Source of the DNA: an uncultured Bacteroidota bacterium
Lineage (GTDB): Bacteria > Bacteroidota > Bacteroidia > Flavobacteriales > Flavobacteriaceae
Assembly: GCA_902581145.1 (NCBI GenBank)
Contig: CACHNE010000012.1
Location: 1 to 38,684 of the forward strand
DNA length: 38,684 nt
Reading direction: 5' to 3'
Shown here: in pieces, positions 23,306 to 31,963 of the stretch
Layout of the letters: each line of letters opens with the position of its first letter
Numbering within the stretch: position 1 is the stretch's first letter
Notes under the pieces: generated by a model
Told to the model about the DNA's origin: nothing
Databases searched by the model: none
What the model saw: the letters and a program-made list of their open reading frames with translations, nothing else
Position numbers and translations under genes: made by a program

Positions 23306-24919
23306 ATGATTAAGATAAGGTTTTCACTGATTTTCATCTTTTTATTCAATTTATCTTTTTCGCAATCAGTAAGAATTAACGAGGTTTCGGCTTCTAACTC
23401 AATTTTTTTGGATGAAGACGGTGATACTCCTGACTGGATTGAATTATATAATTATGGTTCTGAAGAAATTTCATTAAATAATTGGAGTTTGACAGATGTA
23501 CTTGAAGATAATAATCCGTGGACATTTCCAAATATTACAATCGACGCGGACGAATATCTTCTTATATGGGCATCGGACAAGGATAGGTCAGGTATTACTT
23601 ATGCCAGAACATTAATTAATGAAGGTGACTCGTTTAGGTACGAAATCCCAAATGAGGATACAGATATAAATTGGATGAATACAGATTTTGATGATGATGA
23701 GTGGAGTATTGGTAATTCTGGCTTTGGTTATTCAGATGGTGATGATAATACATATATAGCTGCGGGAACATTAGCAGTTTACTTAAGAAAATCTTTTACA
23801 ATAGAGGATGTCAGCGAAATTAATAGTTTAGTATTAGATGTTGATTATGATGACGGATTTGTAGCATATATTAACGGAACTGAAGTCGCCAGAGCCAATA
23901 TAAACGGAACTCCACCATTGTATAATAGTACAACACAAATTGATCATGAAGCTCAAATGTATACTGGTGGCTACCCAGACAGGTTTCTAATTGAAAATTA
24001 TGAAGATTTTTTAGTTGAAGGAGAAAATATATTTAGTATTCAGGTTCATAATATTTCCGATACTTCTTCAGATATGACAATAATTCCGTTTCTTTCAGCA
24101 ATTTATGAAAACGAAACCAGTGAAGGCGTCTCTCCCCCTGACATTCTTGGTTTTCAGAGTCAGTCATTTATGCATACAGACTTTAAATTATCATCGTCAG
24201 GTGAATCAGTCTATCTAAATGATGAATTAGGAAATTTAGTTGATTCCATAACTTTTGGTGCACTTCCTTCAAATATTTCATACGGGGTATCTTTCGAAAA
24301 TGGAGTTTATGTGGCTTATCAAGATCCAACTCCAGGAGAAGAGAATGAATCTTATGAATACTCTGGTGTTCTAGGTGTTCCAGTTACATTTTCACATGAT
24401 GGAGGAAATATTGCAAGTTCTATAAATCTTGAAATTTTTGGAGATGGAACCGAAGATATGATAACTTATACCACCGATTTTACTGAACCAGATGAAAATT
24501 CAATCTTATACACTGGTCCAATTGCGATTGATGAAACAACGATAGTAAGAGCAAAAGCATTTAAAGAGAATTATATATCACTTCACTCAAATTCTAGAAA
24601 TTACTTCTTTAATATTGATAGTGATCATCCTATTATTCATTTAGTTACGGATGAATATAATTTGTTTGATCATAATTATGGTATTTACTCATATGGACCA
24701 GAAGATTACGGTGGATATCCATATTTTGGAGCAAACTTTTGGGAAGATTGGGAAAGACCTGTTCATATTTCTTATTATGTAGATAATACACTTGAATTTA
24801 GTGGTAATGCTGGAATTAAAATTACTGGCGCATATAGTCGTGGATGGGATCAAAAGTCATTTGCATTATTCGCAAGGGGTGAATACGGAGCTGGAGAATT
24901 TCAGTATCCGTTTTTTTGA
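23306..24919 (+). CDS. T9SS CotH-kinase protein, N-terminal part (frame broken at a T7 run)
   Basis: This is the first frame of a protein that continues after a +1 shift. The leader ends at FSQSVR. Residues about 20-100 are a lamin-tail domain (RINEVSASNSIFLDEDGDTPDWIELYN). A beta-sandwich follows (about 110-270, with DYDDGFVAYINGTEVARANINGT). Next comes a chitobiase-like sheet near 350-420 (VTFSHDGGNIASS...IYTTDFTEP-like). The start of the CotH kinase domain follows (HIIHLVTDEYNLFDHNYGIYS-like, then GNAGIKITGAYSRGWDQKSFALFARGEYG). The frame ends with TTT TTT TGA, and removing one T continues FFDNLDYDSFESLVLRN without a gap. CotH domains phosphorylate protein Ser residues using ATP; here the kinase core is split by the shift. 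Confidence 0.85.
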   Translation: MIKIRFSLIFIFLFNLSFSQSVRINEVSASNSIFLDEDGDTPDWIELYNYGSEEISLNNWSLTDVLEDNNPWTFPNITIDADEYLLIWASDKDRSGITYARTLINEGDSFRYEIPNEDTDINWMNTDFDDDEWSIGNSGFGYSDGDDNTYIAAGTLAVYLRKSFTIEDVSEINSLVLDVDYDDGFVAYINGTEVARANINGTPPLYNSTTQIDHEAQMYTGGYPDRFLIENYEDFLVEGENIFSIQVHNISDTSSDMTIIPFLSAIYENETSEGVSPPDILGFQSQSFMHTDFKLSSSGESVYLNDELGNLVDSITFGALPSNISYGVSFENGVYVAYQDPTPGEENESYEYSGVLGVPVTFSHDGGNIASSINLEIFGDGTEDMITYTTDFTEPDENSILYTGPIAIDETTIVRAKAFKENYISLHSNSRNYFFNIDSDHPIIHLVTDEYNLFDHNYGIYSYGPEDYGGYPYFGANFWEDWERPVHISYYVDNTLEFSGNAGIKITGAYSRGWDQKSFALFARGEYGAGEFQYPFF

Positions 24920-26834
24920 CAACCTAGATTATGATTCATTTGAATCATTAGTTCTAAGAAATTCAGGTAATGATTGGATGAGAACTAATATGAGAGATGC
25001 TGCTATTACAAGTTTAATGGAGGGTTCTCACATAGACTATCAATACTTTAAAACAGTTTCTTCCTATATAAATAAAGCATATTGGGGTTTATATAATCTA
25101 AGAGAAAAGGTTAGTGAAAATATGATTGCTTCCAAACACGATGTTAATCCCAACGATGTAACCATGCTAGAGTTAAATGCCGAGGAGGTAGACGGTGACA
25201 ATTCCGAATATTTAGAATTGAGACAGTTTGTGCAACAAAATGATTTGTCTAATGACGAAAATTATAACCATGTAATTAATCAAATTGATATCGATAACTT
25301 CATGGAATATAATATTGCTCAAATTTATATGGATAATAGGGATTACCCCGGAAACAATATAAAATATTGGAAAGTTCCAGGTGGAAAATGGAGATGGATT
25401 TTATATGATACTGATTTTGGATTTGCTGGCCAGTGGTGGTCAGACTGGGATCAAAATTATGCCTACTTTTTTGATACATTAGACTTTGTTTTATCTGGGA
25501 ATCAAACAACTTGGGCCAATCCACCATGGGCAACACTATTTATGAGAAAACTTGTGGAAAATAATAGTTTTAGAAACAAGTTTATTAATCGCTATGCTGA
25601 TGAAATGAATACCAGATACCTTCCGACTAATGTTACTTCACACTTCATTGATATCTATGAGAATATGTACGACGAAATGGAAAATCATATTGAAAGATGG
25701 AATGAAAGCGAGCCGTGGGTTTCAGATGAATCTGTTTATGAGTTTGTTGATAATATGAATAATTTTGCTGCTAATAGACAATCAGAGGCTAAGTATCATA
25801 TCCTAAATCAATTTGATCTTGATTCTTATCATCAGTTGGTTCTATTTAATGAAACTCCTCAGCTAGGTTATATTTATCTTAATAATAATCTAACTATTTT
25901 GGACGATGAATGGAGTGGGGATTATTTTGAAGATGTTCCAATTACATTAAAAGCTATTGCAGAATCTGGAAGTGAGTTCTCTCATTGGAGTGGTGATGTA
26001 AATTCGACAGAATCTGAAATTGAGGTTAATGTTACTGAGAATTTTGAAATCGAGGCTCACTTTATAAATAGTTCAGGATTAAACTTAGTAATTAATGAAA
26101 TAAATTATAAATCATCTGACAATTTTGACACCGGTGACTGGGTTGAACTATACAATCCTAATCAAGATGATATTGATATTTCCGGATGGATTTTAAAGGA
26201 CAACAATGATTCGAATGAATTTATTTTTCCTTCTGGAACAAGTGTTGGTGGAGATGATTATTTGGTTATTGTTAGAAATGCGGATGATTTTACTGAATTT
26301 TACCCTGAGATTACATCATTTGTAGGAGAGTTTGATTTTGGATTATCCGCTTCAGGTGATGCCGTAAGATTATTTAATTCTGATTTGATTTTACAAGATG
26401 AAGTATATTATGAGCCTTCATCTCCTTGGCCTACGTTATCAAATGGGGATGGATATACATTGGAATTAATAGACCCTTCCTTTGATAATTCACTTCCATC
26501 AAGCTGGAGTAATATAAATTTTCATGGAAGTCCCGATGCCATAAACTCTGCAACTGCCTCGATTAACGAAGAGGATTTATTTTTTACAAGAGTTTATCCA
26601 AATCCATTTATTGAAACTTTATACATTCTATTGGAATTAGAAATAAGTGAGTTTGTTACAATTGATATTTTTGATTTGAAGGGATCACTTGTTAATAATA
26701 TTTACTCTGGAAGAATGAATTCAGGTATGCAAAGAATCAATAAAAATTTAGAGAAATTGGACACAGGTATTTATATACTTAAAATAAATACAGCCTCAGG
26801 AATTTCGCAAACGGAAAAAATAATTAAGTATTAA
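24792..26834 (+). CDS. T9SS CotH-kinase protein, C-terminal part (second frame)
   Basis: The open frame begins with an ATG that lies inside the first part; homology-like sequence only starts at FFDNLDYDSFESL (from about base 24911), so this is the continuation of the previous entry and not a separate start. It holds the rest of the kinase domain (LRNSGNDWMRTNMRDA, YMDNRDYPGNNIKYW, WRWILYDTDFGFAG), a short InlB-type repeat (KAIAESGSEFSHWSGDV), a second lamin-tail domain (VINEINYKSSDNFDTGDWVELYNP) and a type A sorting tail (FTRVYPNPFIETLYILLE...LDTGIYILKINT). Joined, the two parts give 1175 residues. It overlaps the convergent GH125 gene by 4 nt. Confidence 0.82.
   Translation: MNLVVMLELKLLAHIVVDGIKSHLHYSQGVNTELENFSIRFFDNLDYDSFESLVLRNSGNDWMRTNMRDAAITSLMEGSHIDYQYFKTVSSYINKAYWGLYNLREKVSENMIASKHDVNPNDVTMLELNAEEVDGDNSEYLELRQFVQQNDLSNDENYNHVINQIDIDNFMEYNIAQIYMDNRDYPGNNIKYWKVPGGKWRWILYDTDFGFAGQWWSDWDQNYAYFFDTLDFVLSGNQTTWANPPWATLFMRKLVENNSFRNKFINRYADEMNTRYLPTNVTSHFIDIYENMYDEMENHIERWNESEPWVSDESVYEFVDNMNNFAANRQSEAKYHILNQFDLDSYHQLVLFNETPQLGYIYLNNNLTILDDEWSGDYFEDVPITLKAIAESGSEFSHWSGDVNSTESEIEVNVTENFEIEAHFINSSGLNLVINEINYKSSDNFDTGDWVELYNPNQDDIDISGWILKDNNDSNEFIFPSGTSVGGDDYLVIVRNADDFTEFYPEITSFVGEFDFGLSASGDAVRLFNSDLILQDEVYYEPSSPWPTLSNGDGYTLELIDPSFDNSLPSSWSNINFHGSPDAINSATASINEEDLFFTRVYPNPFIETLYILLELEISEFVTIDIFDLKGSLVNNIYSGRMNSGMQRINKNLEKLDTGIYILKINTASGISQTEKIIKY
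24911..24919 (+). other. Frameshift site TTTTTTTGA in the CotH-kinase gene
   Basis: A run of seven T is read TTT TTT TGA in the first frame. Skipping one base gives TTT TTT GAC and opens the second frame. The context UUU UGA C resembles the CUU UGA C site of prfB, where P-site slippage by +1 bypasses the stop. A sequencing error or a true one-base insertion gives the same picture. Confidence 0.8.
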
Positions 26835-28267
26835 GAATACTTGATTTTTAGAAGATGAGGTCTTTCATCGTTAATTTTGATTATTAGCTCACCAAAAAGA
26901 GTATTTGCCCATGCAAACCACGATCTAAAGTAATTTCTTGGATTATCCTTGTCGAATGCTTCATGCATAAAACCAGTTCCAGCATGAGTATTAATAAGCA
27001 TTTTTAAGCACTTTTCTATTTCTTTATCACTTTCACTGGTCATTGCTCTTAGTATAATTCCCATAGGCCATATTTTATCTTTTCCGGTGTGTGGACTCGC
27101 TTGTCCCTCAGCAGCTTTACCTTTTAAAAAATAAGGGTTGTTATCACTTAGCAAAAACTTCCTTGTATTTAGATAAACCTCGTTTTTTTTAAATTTAGAA
27201 TCTAAATATACCAATGACATTAGTGATGGTACATTTGCATCGTCCATATACAGATTATTTCCAAAGCCGTCTATTTCGTAAGAATATATTTTTCCAAAAT
27301 CAAGATGTTCTTTGATTGCATATTTTTCAATTGCTTTATCCACTTCGATTGACATTGACAAGCATTTTTCTGCAAAAACCAGATCCATTTTTTCAGATTT
27401 ATATATTTCTGACAGCTGTTTCATTGAAATTGCTGCAAAAATATTTGACGGGATTAAAAAAGGGTACATTGTTGCATCATCAGATGGTCTGAACATAGAA
27501 CAAATCATTCCGTTTGGTTTAAAGGGTCTTCCTGTCCCTGAAAATACTGGGGCATCAACCATTGCTGTTCCATTTCTTATGAAAGTGTAGGGTGATTCAC
27601 CATCTTTTCTCTGTTCTGTTAAAAATGTATCGTAAATAATTTTTGATGACTGAATCCATGTTTCATCAAAAATAGAATTATCACCAGTTAATTTGTAGTA
27701 ATGATAACTCAACCGTATGACATAACATAGTGAATCAACTTCCCATTTTTGTTCATGTACTCCTGCAATAGGAGTTGGAATATCCTTATTGTGAGCAGAA
27801 ACTCTAGATAAATCTTTATAAAAAGAATTTGCATAAGGATCACGAATTACACATTTAGCTTGTCGATTAATTAATCCTTTAATTAGATTTTTAATTTTTT
27901 TATCTTTTTTTACCAGTGGTAAATAAGGCCATACTTGCGCTGTTGAGTCTCTTAACCACATAGCATCAATATCTCCCGTAATAATGAATGTATCAGGCTT
28001 GCCATCAATTATTTCGTAATCAACAGTTGTATCAATTGTGTTAGGGTAGCAATTTTCAAACATCCATGATAACTCTTTATCTTTAATCTGATTTTTGATA
28101 AAAATAATTAGACCCTCGACAGCTTCACTTGTAAAAGTTCTTTTATTGACAGGTGGTCTATTGGAAATAAAATTTTCTTCTAGATTTATATTTGTAGCAG
28201 AGATATCAAAAAAAGATAATCCCACACTGGCTAATGTAGTATTCTTTATAAAATTTCTTCTTTTCAT
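26831..28267 (-). CDS. GH125 exo-alpha-1,6-mannosidase
   Basis: GH125 enzymes remove terminal alpha-1,6-linked mannose without a metal ion. The 478-residue protein carries the family motif GDIDAMWLRDST (98-109), the segment RQAKCVIRDPYANSF, AGVHEQKWEVDSLCYVIRLSYHYY, SMFRPSDDATMYPFLIPSN, EIDGFGNNLYMDDANVPSLMSL, and HTGKDKIWPMGI. The N-terminus MKRRNFIKNTTLASVGLSFF is a Tat-type leader with a twin Arg, so export to the periplasm is likely. It is divergent from the DoxX gene and convergent with the CotH gene, so it is transcribed apart from the downstream PUL. Substrate may be alpha-mannan or N-glycan pieces. Confidence 0.9.
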   Translation of the reverse strand: MKRRNFIKNTTLASVGLSFFDISATNINLEENFISNRPPVNKRTFTSEAVEGLIIFIKNQIKDKELSWMFENCYPNTIDTTVDYEIIDGKPDTFIITGDIDAMWLRDSTAQVWPYLPLVKKDKKIKNLIKGLINRQAKCVIRDPYANSFYKDLSRVSAHNKDIPTPIAGVHEQKWEVDSLCYVIRLSYHYYKLTGDNSIFDETWIQSSKIIYDTFLTEQRKDGESPYTFIRNGTAMVDAPVFSGTGRPFKPNGMICSMFRPSDDATMYPFLIPSNIFAAISMKQLSEIYKSEKMDLVFAEKCLSMSIEVDKAIEKYAIKEHLDFGKIYSYEIDGFGNNLYMDDANVPSLMSLVYLDSKFKKNEVYLNTRKFLLSDNNPYFLKGKAAEGQASPHTGKDKIWPMGIILRAMTSESDKEIEKCLKMLINTHAGTGFMHEAFDKDNPRNYFRSWFAWANTLFGELIIKINDERPHLLKIKYS

Positions 28268-28282
28268 AAAATTCCTCTTTTT

Positions 28283-28314
28283 TAAATTTACTTATCTTTG
28301 GCAATCAAACCAAA
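28283..28314 (-). promoter_or_regulatory. Candidate promoter of the GH125 gene
   Basis: On the minus strand TTTG (28314-28311), a 20-nt spacer and TAAATTTA (28290-28283) approximate the Bacteroidota promoter, one mismatch in the -7. It overlaps the divergent DoxX -7 element. Confidence 0.3.
28293..28300 (+). promoter_or_regulatory. Candidate -7 element of the DoxX gene
   Basis: TATCTTTG is an exact match to TAnnTTTG, 23 nt before the ATG. No TTG is seen at the -33 position, so the call is tentative. Confidence 0.35.
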
Positions 28315-28323
28315 TAAATAAAA

Positions 28324-28695
28324 ATGAATAATATAGCTTTATTAATACTAAGAATAGTTTTTGCTGGTTCTATGCTTTACGGTCATGGCCTAAGTAAATT
28401 TAATAAATTGATTGAAGGTGATTTAAGTTTTGCTAATCCTATTGGAATAGGCGAAGCACCAACTTTGATTCTTGCAGTAATTTCTGAGTTTATAGCTCCA
28501 ATTTTTATATTGATTGGTTATAAAACTAAGTTTTTCAGCTTTTTCCCGGCAGCTACTATGTTTGTAGCAGCCTTTATAGTTCATATGGGAGACCCTTTTG
28601 GAAGAGTTGAAAAGGCTTTATTATTTTTGGCAGTTTTTGTAATATTGATGATGACTGGTCCTGGAAAATATTCTATCGATAGAAGGTTTTCTTAG
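28324..28695 (+). CDS. DoxX family membrane protein
   Basis: This is a small inner-membrane protein of 123 residues with four hydrophobic segments: LLILRIVFAGSMLYG, TLILAVISEFIAPIFILIG, FFPAATMFVAAFIVHMG and ALLFLAVFVILMMTG. The pattern GHGLSKF after the first segment and HMGDPFGRVEKALLFL are typical of DoxX/DoxD-like proteins. Roles proposed for the family include quinone-linked or redox functions, but no residue here decides. It lies 57 nt from the divergent GH125 gene. No obvious partner is downstream; the susC operon begins 157 nt later with its own promoter. Confidence 0.9.
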   Translation: MNNIALLILRIVFAGSMLYGHGLSKFNKLIEGDLSFANPIGIGEAPTLILAVISEFIAPIFILIGYKTKFFSFFPAATMFVAAFIVHMGDPFGRVEKALLFLAVFVILMMTGPGKYSIDRRFS

Positions 28696-28709
28696 TAAGA
28701 TTACACATC

Positions 28710-28736
28710 TCTTAATTTACTTCTTAATTATTTACT
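28710..28736 (+). repeat. Tandem direct repeat upstream of susC
   Basis: TCTTAATTTACT (28710-28721) is followed at once by TCTTAATTATTTACT (28722-28736), the same unit with three extra bases. It lies about 56 nt before the -33 element of the susC promoter, a position suitable for an activator. The core TTACTTCTTAATTA recurs at 15939-15952. Confidence 0.5.
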
Positions 28737-28791
28737 AAATTTTTAGATTTAGCATATAAATTATATGTGTGTTAAAATTTGATATACATTA

Positions 28792-28821
28792 TTGTCAAGA
28801 CTTAAAATAGTATTATTTTTG
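28792..28821 (+). promoter_or_regulatory. Promoter of the susC operon
   Basis: TTG (28792-28794), a 19-nt spacer and TATTTTTG (28814-28821) match the Bacteroidota consensus. The predicted leader before the ATG is about 25 nt, with no strong Shine-Dalgarno sequence. Confidence 0.6.
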
Positions 28822-28852
28822 TTACAGAATTAAACTAAATCGATTTCATAAA

Positions 28853-31800
28853 ATGAATTTCAGGAATATACTTTTAGTATTAATGTTGATGTTTTCTTCT
28901 TTTTTACATTCTCAATCAATTCTTGTTAGTGGAGTTGTTGTTGACGAAGGAGGTAACCCATTGCCAGGTGTAACAGTATTGATTGAAGGAACAAACAAAG
29001 GTACTTCTACAACCTTTGAGGGAACGTATGCCATTAAAGCGGATAATGAAAATCAAAATATCCAGTTTTCTTACATAAGTTTTGAAACGCAATCAATTTT
29101 GATAGGTGATCAAACAAAAATTGATGTGATTATGATAGAAAGCCTTGAATCTCTAGAAGAAGTTCAAGTTGTAGCATTTCAAAAACAGAAAAAAAATAGT
29201 GTTATTGGTTCTATCAACACAATCAACCCATCCGAGTTAAAAATCCCTACATCAAATATTACTAATGCGATGGCAGGAAAGCTTGCTGGTATGATTTCGT
29301 ATCAAAGATCTGGTGAGCCAGGTGCAGATAATGCTGAGTTTTTTATTAGGGGGGTGACCAGTTTTGGATATGCTAATAACCCACTAATTTTAATTGACGG
29401 ATTAGAAGTAACTACCAATGATCTAGCTAGAATCGAACCAGACAACATTGCTAGTTTTTCAATTATGAAAGATGCAACAGCCACTTCATTGTATGGAGCA
29501 AGGGGTGCTAATGGTGTTATTTTAATTACGACCAAAGAAGGAAAAAAAGGAAAGGCAAAAGTATCTTTTAGATATGAAAACTCTATTTCAGCTCCTTCTC
29601 AAACCAATGAATTTTTAGGTGGGGTTGATTATATGAATTTGTATAATAGAGCTACAAGAACTAGAGATGCTTCTGCTCCATTGACTTACAGTATTTCAAA
29701 AATTTATGGTACTCTTAATGGAGGGGACCCAAATATTTATCCAAATGTAAATTGGTATAATGAGCTATTTAAAGATTACACCCTTAACAGAAAGGCAAAT
29801 TTAAACGTAAACGGAGGGGGTGATATAGCACAGTATTATCTTTCAGTATCGCACAACAATGATACTGGATTATTAAAAGTTGATCCTTTGAATAATTTCA
29901 ACAATAATATTGATATTAAGAGATCAAACCTTAGGGCAAACATTAATATTGATTTAACAAATACAACAAAAATTGCTGTTAAGTTTTATTCTTTATTTGA
30001 AAGATATAATGGTCCATCAGTATCAGCAAACTCTATATTTGGTTCGGTGATGCAAGCAAACCCTGCTAACTTTCCAAAGTATTTTGCCTATGAAGATAAC
30101 TTAGGATATAATCATACATTGTTTGGAAATAAAGGAAATGGTGGATTTCCAAATCCATACGCAGATATGGTAAAAGGTTATAAAGATAGATTCACAAACA
30201 CAATTTTTTCTCAAGTCCAAATCGAACAGGATTTGAAATTTATTACAGAAGGACTAAAGTTTCGAGGTATGGCGTCAGTAAGAACTTACACAATGAATGA
30301 GAACTCAAGAGAATACACGCCTTTTTACTACGGGATGGCAGAGGTTGAGACAGAGACGGGAATATTAAATTATTTATATAGAATTCAGGAAGGAACAGAA
30401 TTTCTAAATAATCCTTCTGTAAGTAATTTAGGTACTAGTAGATTTTATTATGAATTTGTAACAGAGTACAATCGTAAATTTAATGAGCTTCATGATATTG
30501 GGGGTCTTCTTGTATTTAATTTTAGTGAATCTTTAAATACAATCGGTGGCAACAGTGCGTTTGCCACATTACCTTCTAGAAACATGGGTCTCTCAGGAAG
30601 ATTCTCATACAACTATGATTCAAGGTATTTTACCGAGTTTAATTTTGGTTATAATGGATCTGAAAAGTTTGCTAAGAATAATAGATTTGGATTTTTTCCT
30701 TCTATTGGACTTGGTTGGATTTTATCAAATGAAGAATGGTTTTCTGAAAAATTACCTGACGTAAATATGTTTAAATTAAAACTTACTCACGGACTTGTTG
30801 GTAATGATGGGATTTCAAGTGCAGATGATAGATTTTTCTATTTGTCTGAGGTTAATCTTCAAAGTCCTAGTTATGGTTTTACTTGGGGTTCTGATTTTAA
30901 TAATTATTATCAAGGATATGTTATTGATAGGTATTCAAACCAAAATGTAACCTGGGAAGTTGCAGAAAAAACTAATTATGGTTTAGAGTTAGGCTTATTT
31001 AATTCAGTAAACTTTCAAATAGATTATTTTACTGAACATAGATCTAAAATATATATGTCCAGAGACTATATTCCCTCAACTATGGGGTTAACAACAACTA
31101 TAAGTAGTAATCTTGGTGAAGTGAACTCAAAGGGAGTTGATTTTTCACTGGATTATAATAAAGCCTTTGACTCTGGGTTAATCCTTTCAGGAAGAGGAAA
31201 TTTCACGTACTCTACCAATGAAGTTTTAGTTAATGGTGAACCAGATTACACATACGATTACTTAAGTAGAATTGGATACCCAGTCAATCAGGCTTGGGGT
31301 TTGATTGCCGAACGTTTATTTATTGATCAAGCAGACATTGATAATTCTCCAGAACAATTTAATGGGTTCTCCTCATCAGCAAACTCTTATATGCCTGGAG
31401 ATATAAAATATACTGACATTAATAATGATGGTGTTGTAAACGAACTGGATAGGGTGCCAATAGGAAAACCTACTGTTCCTGAGATTGTTTATGGATTTGG
31501 TATTTCAGCTTCATATGAGGGTTATGATTTTTCAATTTTTATGCAGGGGGTAGCGAGAACCTCTTTCTTTATAAATCCAAATGATATTTCTCCTTTTGTA
31601 AACGAAAGAAATGCATTAAATGTTATAGCAGATAATCATTGGTCAATAAACAATCCTGATCCAAACGCATTTTGGCCAAGACTTTCAACATATTCAATTG
31701 CAAATAATGAGCAACAATCAACATGGTGGCAAAGAGATGGAGATTTTTTAAGATTAAAAAATATTGAAATAGGATATACTTTTCCTGAAGGAGAATCTGG

Positions 31801-31954
31801 TTTATTTTCTGGATTAAATACCAGAGTATATTTTACAGGACTGAATCTGTTGACATTTTCAAAATTTGATTTATGGGATACTGAAATGGGAGGTAATGGA
31901 TTAGGATATCCTCCACAAAAAGTTTATAATATTGGTTTACAGGTTAATTTTTAA
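28853..31954 (+). CDS. susC: SusC/RagA family TonB-dependent glycan transporter
   Basis: This is an outer-membrane 22-stranded transporter that imports oligosaccharides with TonB energy. After a signal peptide (ending LHSQS) comes the N-terminal CarboxypepD_reg-like domain (VSGVVVDEGGNPLPGVTVLIEGTNKG-type start, about 24-105). The plug follows, with LIDGLEV and SLYGARGANGVILITTKEG, then the long barrel, which ends in aromatic GLQVNF. The length (1033) is normal. It is followed at 9 nt by susD. No anti-sigma-interacting STN domain is seen at the N-terminus, so control by an ECF sigma/anti-sigma pair is unlikely. It opens the operon that continues through the two glycoside hydrolases. Family is certain; substrate is inferred from the enzymes. 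Confidence 0.97.
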   Translation: MNFRNILLVLMLMFSSFLHSQSILVSGVVVDEGGNPLPGVTVLIEGTNKGTSTTFEGTYAIKADNENQNIQFSYISFETQSILIGDQTKIDVIMIESLESLEEVQVVAFQKQKKNSVIGSINTINPSELKIPTSNITNAMAGKLAGMISYQRSGEPGADNAEFFIRGVTSFGYANNPLILIDGLEVTTNDLARIEPDNIASFSIMKDATATSLYGARGANGVILITTKEGKKGKAKVSFRYENSISAPSQTNEFLGGVDYMNLYNRATRTRDASAPLTYSISKIYGTLNGGDPNIYPNVNWYNELFKDYTLNRKANLNVNGGGDIAQYYLSVSHNNDTGLLKVDPLNNFNNNIDIKRSNLRANINIDLTNTTKIAVKFYSLFERYNGPSVSANSIFGSVMQANPANFPKYFAYEDNLGYNHTLFGNKGNGGFPNPYADMVKGYKDRFTNTIFSQVQIEQDLKFITEGLKFRGMASVRTYTMNENSREYTPFYYGMAEVETETGILNYLYRIQEGTEFLNNPSVSNLGTSRFYYEFVTEYNRKFNELHDIGGLLVFNFSESLNTIGGNSAFATLPSRNMGLSGRFSYNYDSRYFTEFNFGYNGSEKFAKNNRFGFFPSIGLGWILSNEEWFSEKLPDVNMFKLKLTHGLVGNDGISSADDRFFYLSEVNLQSPSYGFTWGSDFNNYYQGYVIDRYSNQNVTWEVAEKTNYGLELGLFNSVNFQIDYFTEHRSKIYMSRDYIPSTMGLTTTISSNLGEVNSKGVDFSLDYNKAFDSGLILSGRGNFTYSTNEVLVNGEPDYTYDYLSRIGYPVNQAWGLIAERLFIDQADIDNSPEQFNGFSSSANSYMPGDIKYTDINNDGVVNELDRVPIGKPTVPEIVYGFGISASYEGYDFSIFMQGVARTSFFINPNDISPFVNERNALNVIADNHWSINNPDPNAFWPRLSTYSIANNEQQSTWWQRDGDFLRLKNIEIGYTFPEGESGLFSGLNTRVYFTGLNLLTFSKFDLWDTEMGGNGLGYPPQKVYNIGLQVNF

Positions 31955-31963
31955 TAAAAAATT

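Noticed and set aside
24792-24910. Separate start of the second CotH frame at its first ATG
   Set aside because: The residues before FFDNLDY overlap the first frame and do not look like a CotH domain or a leader; the true continuation begins at the T run.
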